Origin: CAVQLX01 sp963811605
GTDB taxonomy: Bacteria > Desulfobacterota > Binatia > DP-6
Direction of reading: 5' to 3'
DNA: 64,000 bases
Assembly (NCBI GenBank): GCA_963811605.1
Contig: CAWESA010000024.1
Location: forward strand, 317,570 to 381,569
In this document: piece by piece, positions 55,473 to 64,000 of the stretch
How positions within the stretch are numbered: position 1 is the stretch's first letter
How the letters are laid out: each line of letters starts with the position of its first letter
Notes under the pieces: generated by a model
Database searches by the model: none
Told to the model about the DNA's origin: nothing
What the model saw: only the letters and a program-made list of their open reading frames with translations
Made by a program: the position numbers and the translations under genes

Positions 55473-56014
55473 ATGGCGAGCGAGAGCACCCAGAAGAAGA
55501 TCAGCCGCGTCCGTAAGCCCCGCGTCCACATCACCTACGACGTCGAGACGGGGGGCGCCATCGAGATGAAGGAGCTGCCCTTCGTGGTCGGCGTCCTGGC
55601 CGATCTCTCGGGGCAGCCGGTCGTGGACGAGGAAGGCAAGAAGATCCCCTCAAGAACCGGAAGTTCGTCAACATCGACCGCGACAACTTCCACGATGTGC
55701 TCGCCGCCTCGAATGCCGGGGTCAACCTGCGCATCGCCAACAAGCTCTCCGGGGAGGAGGGCGCGCAGCTCAACGTCGCGCTCAAGTTCAAGCACCTGAG
55801 CGACTTCGAGCCGGAGAACGTGGTGAAGCAGGTCGAGCCCCTCCGCAAGCTGCTCGAGGCTCGGCAGCGCCTGACCGAGCTCAAGAGCAAGCTCGACGGC
55901 AACGACCGCCTCGAGGAACTGCTGGGCAAGGTGCTCGACAACAAGGGCGGCGAGCTCGACACGTTGAAGGACGCCATCGGCACCCCGGGTGGGGAAGAGG
56001 AGGAGTCCAAATGA
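55473..56014 (+). CDS. tssB: T6SS sheath protein TssB (frameshifted)
   Basis: The small contractile-sheath subunit that pairs with TssC. The first 58 residues (MASESTQKKISRVRKPRVHI…EGGAIEMKELPFVVGVLADL) read in one frame and the rest (KNRKFVNIDRDNFHDVL to the end) in another. One C is missing in a C run at 55646-55649; with it the protein is a normal 180-residue TssB. Either a sequencing error or a real inactivating mutation. ATGA overlap with tssC. Confidence 0.9.
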
Positions 56015-57489
56015 GCGACGCGGCGCCGGAGAAGGCCGCCGGCGGTGCGGCCGCCACGGAAGTCACTCTCCTCGACACCATCCTCGACCGCGGCATGCGC
56101 GCGCGCGACGACATGCAGCGCGCCCACGCCACCGGCATCCTGGGCGAGTTCGTCCGCAAGATCAGCGAGGGCTACATCGCCCCCAGCCGGGACGTGGTGG
56201 CGTCGATCGACCAGGCGGTGGCGCAGATCGACCAGCTGCTCAGCGGGCAGCTGAACGAGATCATGCACACGCCGGAGTTCCAGAAGCTGGAATCGACCTG
56301 GCGCGGGCTGTTCTACCTGGTCGACCACAGCGAGACCGGCGAGACGCTCTCGATCCGCGTCCTCAACGCCAGCAAGAAGGACCTGCTCGACGATCTCACC
56401 AAGGCGGTCGAGTTCGACCAGAGCGGACTGTTCAAGAAGATCTACGAGGACGAGTTCGGCATGCCCGGCGGGAAGCCGTTCGGGACGCTCATCGGCGACT
56501 ACGAGTTCGGCAAGCACCCGCAGGATTTCCTGCTGCTCGAGAAGCTGTCGAACGTCGCATCGGCCGCGTTCGCGCCGTTCCTGTCGGCGGCGGCGCCGTC
56601 GCTCTTCGGCATGGACAGCTACACCGAGCTGCAGCAGCCGCGCGATCTGGCGATGATCTTCCAGGGCGCCGAATACATCAAGTGGCGCTCGTTCCGTGAG
56701 TCGGAGGACTCCCGCTATGTCGGGCTGACGCTGCCGCGCGTGCTCGGCCGCCTGCCCTACGGCGAGGCCACCGACCCGGTCGAGGCCTTCCGCTTCGAGG
56801 AGGACGTCACCGGCAAGGAGCACGACAAGTACCTCTGGATGAACGCCGCCTGGGCGATGGGCGCGCGCATCACCGACGCGTTCGCCAAGTACGGCTGGAC
56901 GGCCGCGATCCGCGGCCGCGAGGGCGGCGGCGTCGTCGAGGGACTGCCGGTGCACACCTTCCCCACCGACGACGGCGACATCGCCGCCAAGTGTCCCGCC
57001 GAGATCGGCATCACCGACCGACGCGAGGCCGAGCTCGACAAGCTGGGGTTCATCCCGCTGTCGCACTACAAGGACACGGACTACGCCGTCTTCATGGGCG
57101 CCCGGTCCTGCCAGAAGGCGAAGAAGTACAACACGGACCAGGCGACGGCGAACGCCGAGATCTCCACGCTGCTGCCGTACCAACTCGCCTGCGCGCGCTT
57201 CGCCCACTACCTGAAGATGATCTGCCGCGACAAGATCGGCAGCTTCATGGAGCGCAAGGACGTCGAGGACTACTTGACGACCTGGATCGCCAACTACGTG
57301 CTGCTCGACGACAAGGCGTCGCAGGATCAGAAGGCGAAGTTCCCGCTGCGCGAGGCCCGCGTGGAGGTCACGGAGAACAAGGCGCGACCGGGCTCCTACA
57401 ACGCGGTCTTCTACCTGCGGCCGCACTTCCAGCTGGAGGAGCTCACCATGTCGCTGCGCCTGGTCTCCGAGGTGCCGAAGAAGAAGTAG
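56011..57489 (+). CDS. tssC: T6SS sheath protein TssC
   Basis: A 492-residue large sheath subunit. LLDTILDRGMRARDD near the N-terminus, FQKLESTWRGLFYLVDHSETG, IYEDEFGMPGGKPFGTLIGDYEF and the C-terminal KFPLREARVEVTENKARPGSYN are diagnostic. Forms the contractile sheath with TssB around the Hcp tube. Intact, unlike tssB. Confidence 0.97.
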   Translation: MSDAAPEKAAGGAAATEVTLLDTILDRGMRARDDMQRAHATGILGEFVRKISEGYIAPSRDVVASIDQAVAQIDQLLSGQLNEIMHTPEFQKLESTWRGLFYLVDHSETGETLSIRVLNASKKDLLDDLTKAVEFDQSGLFKKIYEDEFGMPGGKPFGTLIGDYEFGKHPQDFLLLEKLSNVASAAFAPFLSAAAPSLFGMDSYTELQQPRDLAMIFQGAEYIKWRSFRESEDSRYVGLTLPRVLGRLPYGEATDPVEAFRFEEDVTGKEHDKYLWMNAAWAMGARITDAFAKYGWTAAIRGREGGGVVEGLPVHTFPTDDGDIAAKCPAEIGITDRREAELDKLGFIPLSHYKDTDYAVFMGARSCQKAKKYNTDQATANAEISTLLPYQLACARFAHYLKMICRDKIGSFMERKDVEDYLTTWIANYVLLDDKASQDQKAKFPLREARVEVTENKARPGSYNAVFYLRPHFQLEELTMSLRLVSEVPKKK

Positions 57490-57513
57490 CGCGTTCGAGT
57501 CGTCCCGACCGCC

Positions 57514-58002
57514 GTGGCCCGCGAACCCGCAGCGCACGAGACGGTCCGGGAATCGGTGCTGGATCGACTGCTGGACGACGAGCCCGAGCTCCGGCAGCAC
57601 GACCCGCCGCCCCGGGCCCGCCAGGCGATGGCGCGCCTGTTCCAGGCAGTGCGGCGCGACCTCGAATGGCTGCTTTCCACACGGCTCACCTGGGTCGACG
57701 AGGACCTGCTCGCCTGCGAGTATGCATCGCGCTCCATCGCGACCTACGGCCTGGCGGACTTCTCCCACGAGACGGCCAACGACGCCGACGCCCGGCTGCG
57801 CCTGAAGCGCGCCATCGAGGAAGCCATCGCCCGCTTCGAGCCACGTTTGACCCGCGTGTCGGTCACGGCCGAGCCGCCGCAGCCGAACGAGCGCGCGCTA
57901 CGTTTTCGCATCGACGCCCTGCTGCGGGTCGACCCGGTCCGCGAGGCCGTCAGCTTCGACACGGTGGTCGAGTCGGGCGCCACGCGCGTCCAGGGAGCCT
58001 GA
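57514..58002 (+). CDS. tssE: T6SS baseplate protein TssE (gp25-like)
   Basis: A 162-residue gp25-like lysozyme-fold protein. RESVLDRLLDDEP and the core SIATYGLADFSHETANDADA and RFEPRLTRVSV are typical of TssE, which initiates sheath assembly. GTG start 24 bases after tssC. Confidence 0.9.
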   Translation: MAREPAAHETVRESVLDRLLDDEPELRQHDPPPRARQAMARLFQAVRRDLEWLLSTRLTWVDEDLLACEYASRSIATYGLADFSHETANDADARLRLKRAIEEAIARFEPRLTRVSVTAEPPQPNERALRFRIDALLRVDPVREAVSFDTVVESGATRVQGA

Positions 58003-58003
58003 G

Positions 58004-59818
58004 GTGCGCGAGGAGCTGCGCATCTACTACGAGCGCGAGCTGAGCTACCTGCGCCAGCTCGGCAGCGAGTTCGCGGCCAAGTATCCGAAGATCGCGAGCC
58101 GACTCGCGCTCGATCCCGACGGCAGCCAGGATCCGCACGTCGAGCGGCTGATCGAAGCGGTGGCGTTCCTGACGGCGCGCATCCGGCACAAGCTCGACGA
58201 CGAGCTGCCGGAGGTGACCGATACCCTGCTCGGCATCCTCTACCCGCACTACCTGGCGCCCATCCCGTCCATGGCGATCGCGCAGTTCCACATCGATCCG
58301 AACCAGGCGCAGCTCGGGGGAGGATACGAGATCCCCCGGCACACCGTCGTCACCGCCCGCCCGGTGCGCGGCGTCCGCAGCCGATTCCGCACCGCGTACC
58401 CGGTCCAGCTCTGGCCGCTCCAGGTCGCCGACGCGAGCCTCGAGAGTCCGATCGCGACCAAGCCGCTGGGCGCCACCCGAGACTTCCGCGCGCGCGCGAT
58501 GGTGCGCCTGCGGCTCCGCACGCTGGGCGGCATCCCGCTCGCCGAGCTGCGCCCGCCGGCGCTCCGTCTGCATCTCCATGGCGAGGGCTCGCAGGCGGCG
58601 GGGCTGTACGAGATGCTCGCCGCAGGGCCGTGCCAGGTCGAGCTGCATCCGACCCGCCGCGTGACCGACCAGGCACCGATCGTGCTGCCACCGGACGCGA
58701 TCCGTGCGGTGGGCTTCGCCGCCGAGGACGCCCTGCTGCCGTGCGCGCCGGCGGCCTTCCGCGGCTACGGCCTGCTCGAGGAGTACTTCGCCTTTCCGGA
58801 GAAGTTTCTCTTCGTCGATCTGGTCGGGCTCGCGCGGGCGCCCGAGGTGGGCGCGGAGGACGAGGTCGAGGTGCGCATCTTCTCGGCCCGCGCGCCCCGC
58901 TTCGAGCAGCCCGTGCAGGCGTCGGCGTTCCGGCTCGGATGCACGCCGCTCGTCAACGTGTTCTCCCGGGCCGCCGAGCCCATCTGGATGGACCACACGA
59001 AGGCCGAGTACCTGGTGGTCACCGACGTCCACGCCCCCTGGGCGCACGAGGTGTACGGCATCGATTCGGTCGTGATACCCAGCCGCGAGCCCGGCGCGCT
59101 GCGCACGGTCCACCCGTTCTACGCCCTGCGCCACGGCACGCCGGCCGACGCGGCCGACGCCTTCTGGCTCGCGACACGGCGACAGAACCCGGTCGACGGC
59201 GCCAGCGACGTCTACCTGAGCGTGGTCGACGCCCGGCTGCGGCCGGCGTCGCCGCCCGCCGAGACGCTGTCCCTCGCGGTCACCTGTACGAACCGCGACC
59301 TGCCGGCGCAGATCGCGTTCTCCGGCACGGTGGGCGGAGACCTCGACAGCGAGCACATCGCGCCCTTCGTGCGCGTGCAGTGCCTCGGCAAGCCGACGCC
59401 GGCGCAGCGCCGCGATCCGGGCCGCGGCGCCCACTGGCGACTGGTGTCGCACCTGACGCTCAACCACCTCTCGCTGGTCGAGCACGGCGAGGAGGCGCTG
59501 CGCGGCATCCTGGAGCTGTACGACGTCGCCGATTCCCCGGCGACGCGCCGCCAGATCGCGGGCGTGACGCGCGTCGGCACCGAGCGGGTGGTGCGCAACG
59601 TCGGGGGCGCGTTCTGTCGCGGGCTCCGCGTCACCATCGACTTCGCGCGCGAGCAGTTCGCCGGCACCAGCCCCTACGTGCTCGCCGCCGTGCTCGAGCG
59701 CTTTCTCGGGCTCTACGTCTCGATCAACTCCTTCAGCCAGCTCGTCGCGCGCATGCCGCCCGACGAGGAGCTGGTGAGTCGATGGCCACCACGGGCAGGC
59801 GAGCAGATTCTGCTCTGA
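58004..59818 (+). CDS. tssF: T6SS baseplate protein TssF
   Basis: A 604-residue TssF. The start REELRIYYERELSYLRQLGSEFA and the following PKIASRLAL plus DPHVERLIEAVAFLTARI are hallmark. Forms the baseplate wedge with TssG. GTG start one base after tssE; overlaps tssG by 37 bases. Confidence 0.95.
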   Translation: MREELRIYYERELSYLRQLGSEFAAKYPKIASRLALDPDGSQDPHVERLIEAVAFLTARIRHKLDDELPEVTDTLLGILYPHYLAPIPSMAIAQFHIDPNQAQLGGGYEIPRHTVVTARPVRGVRSRFRTAYPVQLWPLQVADASLESPIATKPLGATRDFRARAMVRLRLRTLGGIPLAELRPPALRLHLHGEGSQAAGLYEMLAAGPCQVELHPTRRVTDQAPIVLPPDAIRAVGFAAEDALLPCAPAAFRGYGLLEEYFAFPEKFLFVDLVGLARAPEVGAEDEVEVRIFSARAPRFEQPVQASAFRLGCTPLVNVFSRAAEPIWMDHTKAEYLVVTDVHAPWAHEVYGIDSVVIPSREPGALRTVHPFYALRHGTPADAADAFWLATRRQNPVDGASDVYLSVVDARLRPASPPAETLSLAVTCTNRDLPAQIAFSGTVGGDLDSEHIAPFVRVQCLGKPTPAQRRDPGRGAHWRLVSHLTLNHLSLVEHGEEALRGILELYDVADSPATRRQIAGVTRVGTERVVRNVGGAFCRGLRVTIDFAREQFAGTSPYVLAAVLERFLGLYVSINSFSQLVARMPPDEELVSRWPPRAGEQILL

Positions 59819-60843
59819 GCGAGCGGCTCCTGCTGGAGCCGCACCGCTTCGGGTTCTTCCAGGGCGTCCGCCTGCTCGAGCTCTTCGCGCCCGAGCGCCC
59901 GGGCGTGGGGCGCGACGGGCCCCCGTCGGCAGAGAGCGTGCGGTTCGTGGCCGAGGCCTCGCTCGCGTTTCCGGCCAGCGAGGTGCTCGACCTGGAATCG
60001 GTCGACGACGAGCGTCCCGCACGCATGACGGTGAGGCACATGGGGCTGACCGGGCCCCAGGGCACCCTGCCCCGTCACTACACCACGCTCGTCATGGAGC
60101 GGCTGCGGCAGCGCGACCGGACGCTCGCCGACTTCCTCGATCTGTTCAATCACCGCCTCGTCTCGCTCTTCTTCCGCGCCTGGTCGAAGTACCGCCTGCA
60201 TCTCGGCGCGCGTCCCGACGCGCGCGACGCCCTCGCCACGTATCTCTATTCGCTGTTCGGGATGGGGACGCCCGGCCTGCACGGGCGCCTCGCCGTCGAC
60301 GATCGCGCGCTCCTCCTCTACACCGGGCTCCTCGCGCAGCAGCCGCGGTCCGCCACCGGGCTGGTCGCGTTGCTGAGCGACTACTTCGACGGCCTCCCGG
60401 TGGGCGTGCGGCAGTTCGTCGGCCAGTGGCTCGCGCTCGATCCCGACGGCCTGACGTCGCTCCGCCTGCACGGCGGCAACAACCGGCTGGGCGTCGACGC
60501 CGTGATCGGGTCGCGCGTGTGGCACACGCAGTCGCGCTTCCGCGTCCTGCTCGGGCCCATGGCCTACGCCCGGTTCTGCGCCTTCCTGCCGCCGGGCCGC
60601 GCCAGCCGCGAGGTGCTCGCCCTCACCCGCTTCTTCGTCGGCCTCGAGCTCGACTTCGAGTTTCGCCTGGTGCTGCGCGCCGACGAGGTGCCGCCTTGCC
60701 AGCTCGGGAGCACCGGGCCGCTGGCGACGCGCCTCGGATGGTCCACCTGGCTCGTCTCGCGCCCCGCATCGCACGACGCGGACGACGTCCGCCTCGACGC
60801 CGAGTCGCTCGAGGCCTACCACGCACGGGAGGATGCCGCATGA
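59782..60843 (+). CDS. tssG: T6SS baseplate protein TssG
   Basis: A 353-residue TssG. FGFFQGVRLLELFAPERPGVG, MTVRHMGLTGPQGTLPRHYT and DFLDLFNHRLVSLFFRAWSKYR are standard. The ATG inside the end of tssF starts MATTGRRADSALSERL. Wedge partner of TssF. Stop overlaps the clpV start. Confidence 0.95.
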   Translation: MATTGRRADSALSERLLLEPHRFGFFQGVRLLELFAPERPGVGRDGPPSAESVRFVAEASLAFPASEVLDLESVDDERPARMTVRHMGLTGPQGTLPRHYTTLVMERLRQRDRTLADFLDLFNHRLVSLFFRAWSKYRLHLGARPDARDALATYLYSLFGMGTPGLHGRLAVDDRALLLYTGLLAQQPRSATGLVALLSDYFDGLPVGVRQFVGQWLALDPDGLTSLRLHGGNNRLGVDAVIGSRVWHTQSRFRVLLGPMAYARFCAFLPPGRASREVLALTRFFVGLELDFEFRLVLRADEVPPCQLGSTGPLATRLGWSTWLVSRPASHDADDVRLDAESLEAYHAREDAA

Positions 60844-63488
60844 TGTCCGTCGACCTGCGGGCCCTGGTGGGCAAGCTGAACGACCACTGTCGCCGCGCCC
60901 TGGAGGCGGCCGCCGGCCTGTGCGTCTCCAAGACGCACTACGAGGTCGAGGTGGAGCACTGGCTGCTCAAGCTCCTCGAGCAGGCCGACGGCGACGTCGG
61001 CGTCCTCCTGCGCCATCACGAGGTGAACACGTCGCGCGTGACGCAGGAGCTGATGCGCGCCCTCGACCGCCTGAAGACCGGCAACTCGCGGGGGCCGGCG
61101 CTGTCGCCGCGCATCCCGAAGATGATCCAGGACGCCTGGGTGCTGGCCTCGGTGCAGTACGAGCTGCCCAAGGTCCGCTCGGCCGTCCTGCTGCTCGCCT
61201 TGCTCACCGACGAGGACGCCGCGCGGCTGCTGTACGAGGAGTCGCGCGAGCTGCGCAACCTGAGCGCGGACGCGCTGCGCAAGGACCTCCTGACGGTGGT
61301 GGCGCGCACCTCCGAGTCGGAAGGCATGGAGCCGGTCGCCGAGGGCGCAGCCGGTGCGGGGGCGCGGGACCCCGGCGCGCCGCTCGTGGGCGGCGGGAAG
61401 ACCCCGGCGCTCGACGCCTACACCATCGACCTCACCGCCCGCGCCAAGGGCGGCCATCTCGACCCGATCCTCGGCCGAGACCCCGAGATCCGCCAGATGA
61501 TCGACGTGCTCATGCGGCGGCGGAAGAACAACCCGATCCTCACCGGCGAGGCGGGCGTCGGGAAGACGGCGGTGGTCGAGGGGCTGGCGCTCCGCATCGC
61601 CGCCGGCGACGTTCCGCCGTCGTTGCAGAACGTCTCCATCCGCACCCTCGACCTGGGTCTGCTGCAGGCCGGCGCCGGCGTGAAGGGCGAGTTCGAGAAC
61701 CGCCTCAAGTCGGTCATCCAGGAGGTCAAGGCGTCGCCCAAGCCGATCATCCTCTTCATCGACGAAGCGCACACCCTGATCGGCGCCGGCGGGTCGGCGG
61801 GCGGCAGCGACGCGGCCAACCTGCTCAAACCCGCCCTGGCGCGCGGTGAGCTGCGCACCATCGCCGCCACCACGTGGTCGGAGTACAAGCAGTACTTCGA
61901 GAAGGACGCCGCCCTCGAACGGCGATTTCAGGTGATCAAGGTCGAGGAGCCGGCGGACGACACGGCCACCGTGATGATGCGGGGTCTGGTGTCCGTGCTC
62001 GAGAAGCACCACGGGGTGCGCGTGCTCGACGAGGCGGTCGAGGCCGCCGTCAAGCTGTCGAGCCGGTACATCTCCGGCCGCCAGCTGCCCGACAAGTCGG
62101 TCGACGTGCTCGACACCGCGGCGGCGCGCGTCGCCATCGGCCATGCCGCGACGCCGCCCGCGATCGAGGACTGCCAGCGCCGGATCGACTCGCTGGCGTC
62201 GCAGCTCGAGATCCTCGGCCGCGAGGAGGCGACGTCGGGCGGCCACGCCGATCGCATCGCCGCGCTCGAGGCGGAGCGGACGGCGGAGCAGGAGCGCCTC
62301 GACGCGCTCAGGACGCGCTGGGACGACGAGAAGCGCCTGGTGACGGAGGCGCGCGGGATGCGCCAGCAGCTCGAGGGCGCCCTGGAGGACACCGAGCGGA
62401 CGCGCGTCCGCGCCGAGCTGGAGCGCGTCCAGGGCGAGCTGGCCGCGCGCCAGGGCGAGGACCCGCTCATGCAGGTGGTGGTCGACAGCCGCGCCGTCGG
62501 CGCCGTGATCTCGGGCTGGACCGGGATCCCGGTGGGCAAGATGCAGCGCAACGAGATCGACACCGTGCTCACCCTGAAGGACCTGCTGGCCGAGCGCGTG
62601 GTGGGACAGGACCACGCCCTCGACGCCATCGCGCAGCGCATCCGGACGGCGCGCGCGGGTCTCGACGATCCGTCACGACCCATCGGCGTCTTCCTGCTGG
62701 TCGGACCGAGCGGGGTCGGCAAGACCGAGACCGCGATCGCGCTCGCCGACATCCTCTACGGCGGCGAGCGCAACATGACGGTCATCAACATGTCGGAGTT
62801 CAAGGAGGAGCACACCGTCGCGCTGCTCAAGGGGGCGCCGCCGGGATACGTCGGGTACGGCAAGGGCGGCGTGCTGACCGAGGCGGTCCGGCAGCGGCCC
62901 TACTCCGTGGTCCTGCTCGACGAGGTCGAGAAGGCGCACCGCGGCGTTCTCGAGCTGTTCTACCAGGTGTTCGACAAGGGTCAGCTCGACGACAGCGAGG
63001 GCCGCACGATCGACTTCAAGAACACCGTCATCCTGCTCGGCTCGAACCTCGGCACGGACATCATGATGAAGCTGTGCGCCGACCCCGAGACCCGCCCCGA
63101 TCCGGCGGGCCTCGCGAAGGAGATCCGGCCGGCACTGCTCACGTTCTTCGCGCCGGCGCTGCTCGGCCGCATCATCGTGGTGCCGTACTACCCGATCCCC
63201 GACGACGTGATGCGGAGGATCGTCGGGCTCAAGCTGGGCAAGGTGGCCGCCCGGCTGCGGCAGAACCACGGCATGGCGCTCGAGTACGGCGACGACGTGG
63301 TGGCGCAGATCGCGGCGCGCTGCACCGAGGTCGACTCGGGCGCGCGCAACGTCGACCACATCATCACCGGCACGCTGCTGCCGGAGATCTCGCGCGAGCT
63401 GCTCGGGCGCATGACCACCGGCGACGCGGCGAAGACGCTGCGCGTGACGGTCGAGCCGGACGGGCGGTTCGGCTACGCGTTCACCTGA
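60840..63488 (+). CDS. clpV: T6SS AAA+ ATPase ClpV (TssH)
   Basis: An 882-residue ClpB-type ATPase that recycles contracted sheaths. The N domain MSVDLRALVGKLNDHCRRAL leads to the first AAA module with GEAGVGKT and FIDEAHTLIG, a middle coiled coil, and the second module with GPSGVGKTE and LLDEVEKAH. The T6SS-type N domain and operon context separate it from general ClpB. Two adjacent ATGs; the first overlaps the tssG stop. Confidence 0.96.
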   Translation: MMSVDLRALVGKLNDHCRRALEAAAGLCVSKTHYEVEVEHWLLKLLEQADGDVGVLLRHHEVNTSRVTQELMRALDRLKTGNSRGPALSPRIPKMIQDAWVLASVQYELPKVRSAVLLLALLTDEDAARLLYEESRELRNLSADALRKDLLTVVARTSESEGMEPVAEGAAGAGARDPGAPLVGGGKTPALDAYTIDLTARAKGGHLDPILGRDPEIRQMIDVLMRRRKNNPILTGEAGVGKTAVVEGLALRIAAGDVPPSLQNVSIRTLDLGLLQAGAGVKGEFENRLKSVIQEVKASPKPIILFIDEAHTLIGAGGSAGGSDAANLLKPALARGELRTIAATTWSEYKQYFEKDAALERRFQVIKVEEPADDTATVMMRGLVSVLEKHHGVRVLDEAVEAAVKLSSRYISGRQLPDKSVDVLDTAAARVAIGHAATPPAIEDCQRRIDSLASQLEILGREEATSGGHADRIAALEAERTAEQERLDALRTRWDDEKRLVTEARGMRQQLEGALEDTERTRVRAELERVQGELAARQGEDPLMQVVVDSRAVGAVISGWTGIPVGKMQRNEIDTVLTLKDLLAERVVGQDHALDAIAQRIRTARAGLDDPSRPIGVFLLVGPSGVGKTETAIALADILYGGERNMTVINMSEFKEEHTVALLKGAPPGYVGYGKGGVLTEAVRQRPYSVVLLDEVEKAHRGVLELFYQVFDKGQLDDSEGRTIDFKNTVILLGSNLGTDIMMKLCADPETRPDPAGLAKEIRPALLTFFAPALLGRIIVVPYYPIPDDVMRRIVGLKLGKVAARLRQNHGMALEYGDDVVAQIAARCTEVDSGARNVDHIITGTLLPEISRELLGRMTTGDAAKTLRVTVEPDGRFGYAFT

Positions 63489-63735
63489 CGGCGACGCCTC
63501 AGGCGCGCGGGAGGCGCTCGACCGGTCCCCCAGCCGCGTGTCGCCGGCCTCGACGACCGTGTTCCCCTCACATCTCGGCGTTGTTACGACGGCCGCGGAG
63601 CATGCGTGTGGACCTCATGCGCGCTCGGAGCAAGAAGCGCGGCGGGCGAAACGAGGCGTTGCGCATCGGGTTGCAACGCCGGGCGGGACGACGCTCTGGG
63701 CGCAGCCGGATCCGAGATTCCGTGGCGCCACGATC

Positions 63736-64000
63736 GTGCCGGCACGGCGTTCGCTGTCGCTCGCCGTGCTGCCGGGGACCTACGAGCCACGGGCGACGAC
63801 CGAGACCCTGCTCCACCACGTCGTGCGGACGCATCTCGACCGCTTCCTGGCGGAAACGGCCGCCGCCACCGATGGCGCGGGTCTCCCCCGCTTCATCGAA
63901 CGCGAGTTCCGCGACTTCCTCGGGTGTGGGCGGCTCGAGCGGGGCTTTGCCCGGGTGCGGTGCAACGCGTGCCGGTTCGAGCGCCTCGTCCCGTTCTCAT
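63736..64000 (+). mobile_element. IS91-family transposase, N-terminal part (cut by window edge)
   Basis: The frame reads TLLHHVVRTHLDRFLAE, then GLPRFIEREFRDFLGCGRLERGF and ARVRCNACRFERLVPFS. This is the zinc-binding N-terminal region of IS91/ISL3-like replicative transposases (first CxxC visible). The start is uncertain: the frame is open further upstream to about 63559. Only the first ~88 residues are inside the window. Confidence 0.8.

Noticed and set aside
1..64000. tRNA, rRNA, CRISPR array or riboswitch
   Set aside because: None recognised on either strand by eye; a covariance-model scan would be needed to exclude small RNAs.

Overview
The window is about 70% G+C bacterial DNA, almost fully coding, from a Gram-negative organism. 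It carries Kdo synthesis (kdsB), a TssJ outer-membrane lipoprotein, an AsmA-like envelope protein and a beta-barrel protein. Three things point to a deltaproteobacterial-type lineage such as Binatota or Myxococcota: several dispersed acyl-CoA enzymes, secreted proteins with Cys-rich CDDGNACT repeats and Thr/Pro or poly-Gly linkers, and a small protein of a family I associate with deltaproteobacteria. That placement is inference; there is no rRNA or other marker gene here.

Left part (1-36 kb) is housekeeping and accessory metabolism. It opens with pyrG (cut by the left edge) and kdsB. Next come a HupE/UreJ-like protein, a DUF3604 protein and a parvulin, then a DEAD-box helicase, a thioredoxin-TPR protein and a zinc alcohol dehydrogenase. 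An acyl-CoA dehydrogenase, an amidohydrolase and an unusual membrane protein with a soluble C-terminal domain follow. A probable operon then encodes a CoA-binding protein, an NAD-type isocitrate dehydrogenase, a HAD phosphatase and both subunits of ethanolamine ammonia-lyase. After it come a second acyl-CoA dehydrogenase, an AsmA-like protein, an acetyltransferase and small uncharacterised genes, followed by SDR, MaoC and enoyl-CoA hydratase genes of acyl-CoA metabolism. This part ends with two large secreted proteins that share a C-terminal module, a regulatory-domain methyltransferase and an outer-membrane beta-barrel.

Right part (36.2-63.5 kb) is a type VI secretion system (T6SS) in two divergent operons. 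The leftward operon encodes a zinc-finger kinase-like protein, a TagH-C-like protein, TssJ, TssK, TssL, TssM, TagF, an FHA-pseudokinase, an unknown protein, a PP2C phosphatase and a giant Ser/Thr kinase. The rightward operon encodes TssB, C, E, F, G and ClpV. Hcp, VgrG, PAAR and TssA are not in the window. An IS91-type transposase begins at the right edge.

The most interesting feature is the phosphorylation module of this T6SS: one apparently active kinase, one PP2C phosphatase and two kinase-fold proteins that lack catalytic residues. The kinase reads across a -1 frameshift into a transmembrane helix and an extracytoplasmic region of Ig/PKD-like repeats. Two other T6SS genes (tssB and the 254-residue unknown) also carry -1 frameshifts. 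All three lie at short homopolymers, so sequencing error, gene decay and programmed frameshifting all remain possible.
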